From positions 1 through 16,535 of the forward strand of contig JARFQH010000107.1 of assembly GCA_029287875.1 (NCBI GenBank): a stretch of DNA of 16,535 nt, written 5' to 3'. Position numbers and translations under genes: made by a program. The stretch comes from Desulfobacteraceae bacterium (GTDB taxonomy: Bacteria > Desulfobacterota > Desulfobacteria > Desulfobacterales > SG8-13). Below the pieces are notes generated by a model. It was not told the origin of the DNA and did no database searches. It saw only the letters and a list, made by a program, of their open reading frames with translations. Below, in pieces: positions 6,248 to 14,088 of this stretch; within the stretch, counting starts at the first letter, position 1; each line of letters starts with the position of its first letter.

Positions 6248-9200
6248 TCATGGTATGGGTGAATTCGCATCCGGCCGGATGTCAAGCGACGGTCGCGGGT
6301 TCATCGTTTCGGGTATCCGTCCGACGTCTATACCGCGTTTCTCTCCCTCTGCGGCAATCAGATTTTCGTAGTGTTCCTTGGAAGCCGCGTCCAGAGACCG
6401 CCACACCAGCAGCGTTTTGCGCAGCTCGTGAAGAAAGGCCTTGTTGATCCGTCGCCAGGCGTTGGCCTCACCGGAGAGGCGCTCCAAAAGGATTCTGATT
6501 TCAAGATAGCCGGGATCTTCGAGCGACCGGCAGAAAGCGACGGCCACCTTTTGCATGATGCCGAAATCGAAGGGCGCCAGCCAAACGTCGGTGGCCAGCT
6601 GTAAAAATTCTTCGTCTTGCGCGTCGCTCCCGGGTTCTTCACCTTTTACGCGGTGGTCGGGATCGTTATCGGCAACCCGGCACTCAGCCATTGAAAACTC
6701 GATCTTTCCGGCAGAAAACAGGCCATGAGAAATGTCGCGGTGACCTTCGAAATGATCCAGGAGAAACCCGCCGATGCTCAAGTGTTCACGGAAATTCATC
6801 AGAAATGGCAGGGTCACCTGCAACCGATTCCCCACGGCCGGCGGAAGTTTCCAGGAGCGGTTGACGTCGGGTATAGCGATGTTGGCGGCTACCCGCGAAG
6901 GATAGATCACGGACGCCAGCACCACCAGGATCACCAGCACCATGGCGGCCACCCCGGCAATGGAGGAGTAATTGACCGTGATTCCGGTCCACAGGGACGT
7001 CCCTGCGAAAAGGCGCGCGGTTGTCTGGGCCAGAAGGTAACCCAGAACAACGCTGATCACCGCGAATGCCAAAGCTTCGGCGATGAACAAAAACGATACG
7101 TGCGAGGGCGCCAGCCCCACGGAAGTGTAAATCCCGATTTCCCGTTTTCTTTCGTAAACACTGCCGATCATCGTGTTGAGCACGATAAAAACGGAAATCA
7201 CCAGGGGGATGACCACATTCGGGACCCCGCTGTAGCTCATCGTGTCGCTGGCCTGATAGAGAAATGTGCCGTCCGGTTCCCCCGCAAAGAGGGTGAGGCC
7301 AAAGCGGTCCACGAGGCGTTCGGCTTCGGCTCGCGTCGTCTGTCCGTCCTCGGGCTTTACGGCGATTCCCTTCAGTTTGCCGCCGGCAGACATCAAAAAT
7401 CCGTCCGGTACGATCAGCACGCGGTCGGCATCGACATGCTGATACCGGCTTTCGTAGATACGGACCTCTTCACCGGATTCCATGGCTTCCATTTCGACTT
7501 CGGTCATTTCCATGGAAATTTCACTGGGAAAGGTGACCGTCGACAGGGGTTCGCCGTCCAAATCGGTGGCGTCCATCAGGCTCCGGCCCGAAAACACGCC
7601 GACCACCCGGAAAGGCATCCCCCACAGCAGCACCTCCGCCTCCTGCCGCAATCCCGCATCGATACCGAGTTCACGCGCCGCTCTATCGGAAATAAGAACC
7701 ACATGGTCTTCAGCAGGCTTGAACCACCGGCCGCCAACCAGAATCTTTTCCATTCCGGTGACCCGCACCTCTTCGGAGGACAGACCGACCACCCCGTACG
7801 CCGTGTACTGCCGGTCCAGACGCTGCACCGTCAAATCCAGTGTGCGGGTTCGATTTTCGTCCTCCATCCAAACGCGCGGGGCCGTGATCGCCTTGCCGCC
7901 GAAATAGTTGGCCACAACGTCAAGGCTTTCAGGCGGCAGATCGTTCCAGTTGACTGTTTTAAACAGATAGCCGTTATAGGGGGCGCGTTCTTGAAACAGC
8001 AGCCGGGTGTGTTGGCGCAGGGATTTCACCGAAGTGAAGCTCATGACGGTAAAGGTGAGAATGATCAGCGTGGCGCAGGTCAGCACGGTCCGCAACCGAC
8101 GTCGCCTCAGGTTGCTGACGCCCAACAGAAAAGCCGCGACAAAGGCTTTCCAGCGGCCCATTTCGACTGACTTTATGTGCCGGGCGCGCTGCTGCAGTTT
8201 GATCATTTCTTCTTCGAACCGGAAGTAGATGATCAGGGTGACGATCCCCGAAAGACCCATGATGAAAAAGGCCAGGATGACGACGGTGGGACTGTACGCC
8301 AGCTGAAAAGCCGGGTGCACGTTGTAGATGACGGCGATCAATAGGAGGAGAATCCCACAAAATGCAACGATTCGCCGGTTGATGTTGGTGTACGAAAAAA
8401 GCAGACGTTCCATGCAGAAGGCAAACGGAACGAAGAGCGCAATGTAGAACAGAACCCCGAACAGGACGTCCTTCTGCGTGTTTTCCACATCGCTATAGAC
8501 GCGGGTGGCCAGCGCCCAGGAGCGATGGGCGGCTCTGGAAAAGCGGTCGTACGCCCGCTCTTCGATGGCCTGGCGGGCTTGCGCCAGGACGGCCGCGCCT
8601 TCCTTCTGCAGCCGGGCGATCCGTTCGTTGTAGATACCGTGTTTTTCCAGTGCCCGGATCCGCGGCCCGAGCAGGGCCCACATGTCTCGGGCCACCCTGT
8701 AGTCCGTGCGGTAAACGTAGGGCCAATCGTCTACCAGATATCCCTGCCCCTGGGGGTGCGCGTCGTCGGCATTGAGAAGCAGCAGTTTCCAGCCCAGCAC
8801 CGTGTCCGAAAGCGTCAATTTCCAGGGGGTACCGGGTTCCAGAAACAGGGAAGAGACGATGGAAGACCACGTGTCGAGCCGGCTGAAGCTGTACCGAACC
8901 GGTCTGGCTTCTCTCCGGGCGTCGATCAGCTGATACTTGTTCATGTAGTGGAATGTGCGGGGTTCGAGGAGGTTGAAAATGACGCTCTGCTTGCATCCGA
9001 ACATCACCAGGTCGGTTTCCATGTTGGCGCGTTGGACCTTTATCCGGTAGGCATTCTTTCCGGTCTGCTTTTTATCGATGGCCCAAACGACCTGACCGTT
9101 TTGAGGATCGAAGCGGTAGGCTTCGATGACCACTTTGTCCTGAACCAGCTTCTTGGTGGACACCCCCTTGAGGAAAAACATTCCCATGGCGTCCACCATG

Positions 9201-11191
9201 CTGTAGTAGCGCCCCTGACCCTGAAAGCCCATGATCACGGTTCCCGGGGCCGGTTGATCGGGAAACAATTCTCCTTGCCGCAGGATTTTCGCCCGCCCGG
9301 TGATCGTCGTGAACCCATACCTGGGGAGACTGCCGTCGTGCAGCTCCGGCGCCCGGCTGATGGTGTCGATCAAAACCGCAATCTGGGCACTCTGGCGCGC
9401 AGCAAAGCGACGGTCGACGCTTTCGGGCCGATCGCCCGGTGTGCCCCACAAAGGTCTGGCGTCGTTTACCGTCACAAGCGTAAACCCGAGGTAACCGGCC
9501 AGCGCACTGACCTCGCCCCCGAGGGGAGGGCGGTCGAGAAAGAAGTTTTGCCATGAGCCCTTACGGCTGGGACGCAGTGTGTCACGATACAGCGACGGGG
9601 CGGATTCGGCGGTCGTCAACCTCACGGCGCCCTGCCGAAGGACATCGTCCAGGATCCTGTAGTTGGCTGTCCGGTTGACACGCGACCGCAGCGGGTAGAG
9701 CCAGCCGTAATTGAAGGCTCCGAATCCGTCCCCATGGCTGGAAAGGTGCAGCGAAACGATGGTGGCAATCTCCATCGATTTGGCCAGATTACGAAATGAC
9801 TTGGCGCTGCGGATGAATCTCTCCTGTCGTCCGGCGTCTGAGGCAATTTGACGGTAGTCTTCAAGAGCAAGGGGAATGAGCTGGTCGATGACCGCCGCCT
9901 CTTCCGGCAGAAGATTGCTGAGATCGGAACGCCAGAGCATCCGTCGCAGGAGCCTTCTCTCCCGGGCCAGCTCCATAATGCGACTCTGGTTTTCGTCTCC
10001 CTGGCTCTCCAGGCGCAGTCGCATGAGTCTTCTAGAAATGACATCCACCTCTGTTTTGAGGGGATCGCCGACAGCCCCGAGCAACGCCAGGCCTAATGGA
10101 CCTTTACCGGTCGATTGCGCTCGCAGATAAGCCGTGACGCCCTGCTCATGGGCCTCCTCCAGCATGGCCTCCGCGTCACGGCTCTGTTTGACCGTATTCT
10201 TGAGCCTCTTTTGGATATCCCGCAGGTCCCTGCTGCGCAACCGGACGCTCCAGATCATCTCCCGCATACCGGCAAGGGTCTGGGCGTGACCGGCAGTGGC
10301 CAGAAGCAGCACCGAGCGGCCCGGCGGTGTGCGTTTGAGTTTTCGGGCCAGATCGAGCAACGTGCCGATCCCGACGGCTTCGTCGGCTCCAGGTGCCATC
10401 CCCGGCACCAGTGCACCCGTGTCGTAAAATGCCTCCACGACGATCAGCTGATCTTTGAGTTGGGGGTCCGCTCCGGGAATCACTCCGTAGACATTCTCGG
10501 CCGTGGCCTCTTCCCATTCGATTCTGGAGGTCAAACGGGCCGTCCGGGCAACCAGTCCCTCCGGCGCCTTTTCGAAGTCGCCGAAAACCCGGCGGGCCGT
10601 ATCAATGTCCATACGCAATCGCGGAAATGACATGGGCGTCAGCTCCAGCGCGTCCTCGTAGCGCATTTTCGGCGTCGCGTCGCGGTCGAGATAGATCAGG
10701 GCTGAGGCCCCCAGAGAAGCGGCATGGAGCCAGTTCTTCCCCGAATCGATGTCCATCAGAATAATGGACCCTTCCACGATTTTTCCGTTGAAGTGATGCA
10801 GCTCGCCGGCTCCGACATAAACCAGCGGCCCTTGCAGGCCTTCGGTCGGTATTGTCTGAGGCGCGACGGCGTTCAACATGACCGGCTGCACGGCGACGTC
10901 TAATTGGCGATCCGGCAAAAACAGGCGGCTGTCTTCGTGGCGGATGACCGGCACAGCGAAGAGCTGAGACCCTATTGATTCCAGGCCCAGCCGGGTGAAC
11001 CGATCCTTGATGAGAGCGGCGGCGGCGGTACACCCGGGCGTACCGGTGCTGCGATCGTCGAAAGCGGCGAATTGCTGAATGTCGGACGTGAAGAGATCCG
11101 TCGACGGCGTTTGAACGGCGGCGGCGGCGGTAGACATGGCGATAAGTGACAGTAGAAAAACCACCTGGTTCAATCGTGAAAATCGGATCAT
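6248..11191 (-). CDS. Giant M28-peptidase-like / FtsX permease fusion protein (1647 aa)
   Basis: Layout: signal peptide or anchor (8-25); PA-like insert (~115-200); M28-peptidase-like core (~225-315), possibly continuing at 472-510 (SLHLSSHGDGFGAFNYG) after a charged helical insert (~317-470); extracytoplasmic region to ~905; three hydrophobic segments (908-925, 941-957, 969-990); then an FtsX/MacB permease with TM ~1036-1055, a 260-residue extracytoplasmic loop and TMs ~1324-1345, 1366-1390 and 1411-1432. Coupling motif YERKREIGIYTSVGL is at 1346-1360. A ~200-residue cytosolic tail follows. In the M28 core the usual H-Y-D zinc ligand is replaced (EAFYD, F255) and the catalytic Glu-Glu is His-Ala (GHAQTLAG, H302-A303), while D270 remains, so proteolysis is unlikely. 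The ATG overlaps the ATPase stop (ATGA) and has GGAG 7 bp upstream. It should pair with that ATPase as one permease half. Confidence 0.88.
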   Translation of the reverse strand: MIRFSRLNQVVFLLSLIAMSTAAAAVQTPSTDLFTSDIQQFAAFDDRSTGTPGCTAAAALIKDRFTRLGLESIGSQLFAVPVIRHEDSRLFLPDRQLDVAVQPVMLNAVAPQTIPTEGLQGPLVYVGAGELHHFNGKIVEGSIILMDIDSGKNWLHAASLGASALIYLDRDATPKMRYEDALELTPMSFPRLRMDIDTARRVFGDFEKAPEGLVARTARLTSRIEWEEATAENVYGVIPGADPQLKDQLIVVEAFYDTGALVPGMAPGADEAVGIGTLLDLARKLKRTPPGRSVLLLATAGHAQTLAGMREMIWSVRLRSRDLRDIQKRLKNTVKQSRDAEAMLEEAHEQGVTAYLRAQSTGKGPLGLALLGAVGDPLKTEVDVISRRLMRLRLESQGDENQSRIMELARERRLLRRMLWRSDLSNLLPEEAAVIDQLIPLALEDYRQIASDAGRQERFIRSAKSFRNLAKSMEIATIVSLHLSSHGDGFGAFNYGWLYPLRSRVNRTANYRILDDVLRQGAVRLTTAESAPSLYRDTLRPSRKGSWQNFFLDRPPLGGEVSALAGYLGFTLVTVNDARPLWGTPGDRPESVDRRFAARQSAQIAVLIDTISRAPELHDGSLPRYGFTTITGRAKILRQGELFPDQPAPGTVIMGFQGQGRYYSMVDAMGMFFLKGVSTKKLVQDKVVIEAYRFDPQNGQVVWAIDKKQTGKNAYRIKVQRANMETDLVMFGCKQSVIFNLLEPRTFHYMNKYQLIDARREARPVRYSFSRLDTWSSIVSSLFLEPGTPWKLTLSDTVLGWKLLLLNADDAHPQGQGYLVDDWPYVYRTDYRVARDMWALLGPRIRALEKHGIYNERIARLQKEGAAVLAQARQAIEERAYDRFSRAAHRSWALATRVYSDVENTQKDVLFGVLFYIALFVPFAFCMERLLFSYTNINRRIVAFCGILLLLIAVIYNVHPAFQLAYSPTVVILAFFIMGLSGIVTLIIYFRFEEEMIKLQQRARHIKSVEMGRWKAFVAAFLLGVSNLRRRRLRTVLTCATLIILTFTVMSFTSVKSLRQHTRLLFQERAPYNGYLFKTVNWNDLPPESLDVVANYFGGKAITAPRVWMEDENRTRTLDLTVQRLDRQYTAYGVVGLSSEEVRVTGMEKILVGGRWFKPAEDHVVLISDRAARELGIDAGLRQEAEVLLWGMPFRVVGVFSGRSLMDATDLDGEPLSTVTFPSEISMEMTEVEMEAMESGEEVRIYESRYQHVDADRVLIVPDGFLMSAGGKLKGIAVKPEDGQTTRAEAERLVDRFGLTLFAGEPDGTFLYQASDTMSYSGVPNVVIPLVISVFIVLNTMIGSVYERKREIGIYTSVGLAPSHVSFLFIAEALAFAVISVVLGYLLAQTTARLFAGTSLWTGITVNYSSIAGVAAMVLVILVVLASVIYPSRVAANIAIPDVNRSWKLPPAVGNRLQVTLPFLMNFREHLSIGGFLLDHFEGHRDISHGLFSAGKIEFSMAECRVADNDPDHRVKGEEPGSDAQDEEFLQLATDVWLAPFDFGIMQKVAVAFCRSLEDPGYLEIRILLERLSGEANAWRRINKAFLHELRKTLLVWRSLDAASKEHYENLIAAEGEKRGIDVGRIPETMNPRPSLDIRPDANSPIP

Positions 11192-11928
11192 TCTCTGGCT
11201 CCGATTGTCCCCAGGGATATGGACAATTCCTCACGGTTTTCTATTTTATCGACGCGGCCGTCTCGAATCCAGACCACCTGGTCCGATACGTTCAGCATCT
11301 TAAAATCGTGCGTGGCTGAAATGACCGTTACCACGCGCTCATCACTCAGATTTTTGAGCAGGGCGATGATCTCTTCGCCCGTGCTCAGGTCGAGGTTCCC
11401 GGTGGGCTCATCGGCCAGGATGATCGCCGGATCGTTGGCCAGGGCCCGGGCGACCGCCACTCGCTGCTGCTGTCCGCCGGAAAGCTCCGAGGGTTTGTGC
11501 TGAAACCGGTCACCGAGGCCCACAAGATCCAGAAGGCGAATACCCTTTTTCGCCGCATCGTCGCTGTTCATTCCGGCAAAGGTCATCGGCAGTGTCACGT
11601 TCTCCAGGGCCGTCATAACCTGGATCAGATTGAATGTCTGGAAGATGTATCCGATCTTGCGGCACCGCAGCCAAGCCAACTCGTAAGCGTCCAGTTGGGC
11701 GATGTCCACCTCGTCGATGAAAACCTTGCCGGATGTCGGCTTGTCCAGTCCGCCGATCATGTTGAAAAGAGTGCTTTTGCCGGACCCTGAGGGACCCATG
11801 ATTGAAATGTAATGGCCGGCCTGGATCTCGAGATCGATTCCTTTAAGGGCCTGGACATCGACTTTGCCCAGTTTAAAGGACTTGATGACGTTGGACACCC
11901 TGACGATGTTGTGTTTCTCTCGCTCCAT
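11188..11928 (-). CDS. ABC transporter ATPase, LolD/MacB type
   Basis: 246 residues. Walker A GPSGSGKST (45-53), Q-loop Q97 (YIFQTFNLI), signature LSGGQQQRVAVARAL (149-163), Walker B AIILADEPTGNLD (D173, E174) and switch histidine H207 (SATHD) are all intact, so it should hydrolyse ATP. The sequence type is that of the LolD/MacB/FtsE group, which drives FtsX-like permeases for lipoprotein release, export or periplasmic mechanotransmission rather than classical import. The start is set at the ATG at 11928 because AAAGG lies 5 bp upstream and it follows the FtsX-type permease gene by 17 bp; an in-frame extension to 12051 would run into that gene. The stop overlaps the next start by 4 bp (ATGA). 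It very likely energises the small permease upstream and the giant FtsX fusion downstream, as a heterodimeric permease pair (inference). Confidence 0.96.
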   Translation of the reverse strand: MEREKHNIVRVSNVIKSFKLGKVDVQALKGIDLEIQAGHYISIMGPSGSGKSTLFNMIGGLDKPTSGKVFIDEVDIAQLDAYELAWLRCRKIGYIFQTFNLIQVMTALENVTLPMTFAGMNSDDAAKKGIRLLDLVGLGDRFQHKPSELSGGQQQRVAVARALANDPAIILADEPTGNLDLSTGEEIIALLKNLSDERVVTVISATHDFKMLNVSDQVVWIRDGRVDKIENREELSISLGTIGARE

Positions 11929-11933
11929 GTCGA

Positions 11934-11938
11934 CCTTT
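11934..11938 (-). promoter_or_regulatory. Ribosome binding site of the ABC ATPase gene
   Basis: AAAGG on the minus strand with 5 bp to the ATG at 11928. It settles the start against a 41-codon upstream extension. Confidence 0.7.
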
Positions 11939-11945
11939 ATTATTC

Positions 11946-12644
11946 CTAGTGCTCCGTGCGCATCGCCTCCACGGGCTGCATTTTTGCAGCCACTATCGCC
12001 GGATAAAAAACGCCGACCAGGCTCAAGAAAAAGCCCACAAGGGTTGCCCACAGAACCGATCCCGCCACGTTAAGCCACGAGACGTCGATCAGAGCGCCGG
12101 CCCCGAAGCTGGTCGTCGCCGTGATCAGAGAAAAGAAGGCGCCGGCAAGCGCACCGATTCCACCGCCAACCAACCCCTGCATGCCGGCTTCGAGAAAAAA
12201 AAGCTGCAAGATGAATCGGTCCAGCGCCCCGAGGCATTTCATCGTCCCGATCTCCCGGAAGCGCTCCGTGACCGCCATCAGCTGGGCGTTAACAATCCCC
12301 ACCACGCAGACAACCAAGGACAGGATCACGATCCAACGCTGTTTGGCGGTGGCGGCCACACTGGTATCCTGCGGCCCGATATCGTATCCGGCATTTATCA
12401 AGGCCTGCCGTTTGTCCGGATCCCCGCTGGCCAAAAGTCCGTCGGCCACGTGCATGCCGACATTCGTAAAACACAGGAACGACACCGCCAGGACCAGGCT
12501 CATGGTCGTGATCATCGAACGGAAAAAACGAACTCGGATGTTTTTGAATGAGATCTCAATGGACTTGTTGAACGGCAGCACCACCAGGCGGCTCACTTGG
12601 TCTGTTGTGGATGCAGAAGCCATGTCACCACGAATCTCGGTCAT
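11946..12644 (-). CDS. Minimal FtsX/MacB-type ABC permease
   Basis: 232 residues with four hydrophobic segments (~44-66, 104-122, 145-178, 190-215), the usual FtsX/MacB permease core. The cytoplasmic coupling helix reads TERFREIGTMKCLGALDRF (126-144), and the end YPAIVAAKMQPVEAMR (214-229) matches the conserved MacB/LolC C-terminus. It is unusual in that the loop between TM1 and TM2 is only about 37 residues, whereas MacB or LolC/E carry a folded periplasmic domain of some 200 residues there. It therefore looks like a stripped permease half that relies on the giant partner for the extracytoplasmic part. The start is at 12644, supported by GAGG 9 bp upstream. An in-frame ATG at 12623 is possible and a longer extension is not supported. 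It is the first clear gene of the ABC module. Confidence 0.9.
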   Translation of the reverse strand: MTEIRGDMASASTTDQVSRLVVLPFNKSIEISFKNIRVRFFRSMITTMSLVLAVSFLCFTNVGMHVADGLLASGDPDKRQALINAGYDIGPQDTSVAATAKQRWIVILSLVVCVVGIVNAQLMAVTERFREIGTMKCLGALDRFILQLFFLEAGMQGLVGGGIGALAGAFFSLITATTSFGAGALIDVSWLNVAGSVLWATLVGFFLSLVGVFYPAIVAAKMQPVEAMRTEH

Positions 12645-12838
12645 AGGATTACGCCTCGAAGGGCAATGGGGAAGATCTCCGACGACTGCCGGCGAACAAA
12701 CTTTTCCACCAGAGGGGCGCCATGCATCTGATAACGCACGAAAGGTTGGCTCAGAGGGCTGCTCTGTTTCAAGTTGCCCGCGGTTTTCCGGACGGTAGCA
12801 TAAAAAAGGAGAGCCATCAACCGGTATTGAGTCGGCAT
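12641..12838 (-). CDS. Possible small protein overlapping the FtsX-type permease start
   Basis: An open frame of 65 codons (first residues MPTQYRLMALLFYATVRK, basic, no known domain) whose TGA overlaps the ATG of the permease gene as ATGA, the same arrangement used twice elsewhere in this window. This would suit translational coupling. Against it, neither the ATG at 12838 nor the internal one at 12817 has a clear ribosome site, and no family is recognised. It occupies most of the gap before the permease gene. Low confidence. Confidence 0.25.
   Translation of the reverse strand: MPTQYRLMALLFYATVRKTAGNLKQSSPLSQPFVRYQMHGAPLVEKFVRRQSSEIFPIALRGVIL
12654..12657 (-). promoter_or_regulatory. Ribosome binding site of the FtsX-type permease gene
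   Basis: GAGG on the minus strand with 9 bp to the ATG at 12644. It favours this start over longer in-frame versions. Confidence 0.55.
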
Positions 12839-12927
12839 CGAACGGCAACCGAAGTGGCGAGTTTCAGCCGTCTTTCGAAACCGTTCATCCGGGTGGAGGT
12901 GCTAACCTTGTTTTCGTGCTAAATCTT

Positions 12928-14085
12928 CTAATCGGCAACCGCTGCTTGAAGCCACCCGGCTGTGCGGGCGGCACCGTCGAGGTCGATCGAATGGGCAACT
13001 GGTTTAGCAGCGATCATACTGTTGCGAATGATGGCCGCCAAGCGTCTGGGCTGCAGGTCTTTTCCGTGTAAAACGCTGACCGCCCCTATCGCCTCCATCC
13101 GTTTGGCACGAAGCCCCTGCTCGCGGTCTCCCGGATAAGGCCATACGAGAGCCGTGACTCTGCAAGCCAGAATGTTCATACAGGTGTTGTAGCCGCCCAT
13201 ACTGATCGACAGATCGGCGGCGGCCAGAAACGACAAAAAATCCGGGGTAAAGCGCTCGACTCTGACGCGGCTGTTCGCCTGCCCTTGAAGCAGCTCAAAT
13301 TCATCCGTCGGCATGTACGGACCGGTGAAGACGTGAAGCACAAGCGGTCGGTCGGATTCAAGGTAGGCGAGACTTTCCAGCAGCGGCTGCAGGAGCACTA
13401 TTCCGGCCTGGCCGCCACCGGCACTGGCCACCAACAATGTCGTGTCCTCGTCGATACCGAGGCGGCTTCGCAGCCGGTGCCGGGCAGCGGCAATTGGTTT
13501 GGGCGTGATAAATCCGGTATAGACGACGGGTATGCTGAGATCGACGAGGCGGGAGAACGTGCGATCGAGTGTGATCAGGGCGGGGTCGGCGTGCACCAGC
13601 AGGGCGTCGAACCGACGGTTGAGGATGTCGACAACCCGATTTTCATAAACCGCCGGGTCTTTTTTCTCGACCAAGATGTCCCTCAGACTGCACGCAACTA
13701 AACTCCGATAAAGCTCTCCGTTATGAATGCCGTCCAGAACCGGATCGAGCTCGAAGCGGAAGGCTCTGCGGCCGAAAGGGTAGAGTTCGATAATAAACGC
13801 ATCCGGTGCTTCCCGTTCAAACAGTTCGAAGAGAAGTCGTCTGCGCTCGGACTTCACCGCTTCGAGTGTTTTGCCCTTCTCGGTTGGAAAAAGACCGCTG
13901 TAATTGCGATCCGTCATCAGCGCCGGCAGGCGGAACGTGCGCACGTAGGCCGGCAGCGGAGTGTCCACCTCGGCGCCACCCATAACCATGAGTATGTCAT
14001 GTCCCTTCAACGCCTTGCAGATTTCCAGGCTCCTGAAATAGTGGCCCACGCCCCAGATGTGCTGACAGTAGAGGATGATCTTCAT
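12928..14085 (-). CDS. MurG-like glycosyltransferase (COG4671 type)
   Basis: 385 residues with a two-domain GT-B layout. The N-terminal domain opens with KIILYCQHIWGVGHYFRSLEI, where G-x-GH-x-x-R resembles the glycine loop of MurG/GT28 enzymes. The C-terminal domain has TLLVASAGGGQAG (nucleotide side), HVFTGPYMP, SISMGGYNTCMNILA (GGYNT at 297-301, equivalent to the GG..T donor-binding loop) and PGDREQGLRAKRM, close to the donor-ribose contact region. This is the pattern of predicted glycosyltransferases of COG4671; the natural donor and acceptor are unknown. The ATG at 14085 lies 3 bp after the histidine-phosphatase stop and AGGTGA sits about 7 bp upstream. It is the last gene of the three-gene glycosyltransferase operon, and no convincing terminator follows. 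Confidence 0.85.
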   Translation of the reverse strand: MKIILYCQHIWGVGHYFRSLEICKALKGHDILMVMGGAEVDTPLPAYVRTFRLPALMTDRNYSGLFPTEKGKTLEAVKSERRRLLFELFEREAPDAFIIELYPFGRRAFRFELDPVLDGIHNGELYRSLVACSLRDILVEKKDPAVYENRVVDILNRRFDALLVHADPALITLDRTFSRLVDLSIPVVYTGFITPKPIAAARHRLRSRLGIDEDTTLLVASAGGGQAGIVLLQPLLESLAYLESDRPLVLHVFTGPYMPTDEFELLQGQANSRVRVERFTPDFLSFLAAADLSISMGGYNTCMNILACRVTALVWPYPGDREQGLRAKRMEAIGAVSVLHGKDLQPRRLAAIIRNSMIAAKPVAHSIDLDGAARTAGWLQAAVAD

Positions 14086-14088
14086 GAG

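Noticed and set aside
6725..8170. Plus-strand open frame of 481 codons
   Set aside because: Antisense to the FtsX half of the 1647-residue protein; rich in His, Gln and Arg as expected for a shadow frame of GC-rich coding DNA.
11929..12051. 41-codon N-terminal extension of the ABC ATPase
   Set aside because: Would overlap the upstream permease gene by about 100 bp, whereas the ATG at 11928 has a good ribosome site and gives a standard-length ATPase.
12797..12820. Promoter-like TTGATG and TATGCT on the minus strand before the ABC module
   Set aside because: Spacer is only 12 bp, too short for a sigma-70 promoter; no better pair was found in the 283-bp gap.
12645..12848. 68-codon N-terminal extension of the FtsX-type permease
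   Set aside because: Sequence before residue 69 is unlike a permease N-terminus, and the ATG at 12644 has GAGG 9 bp upstream.
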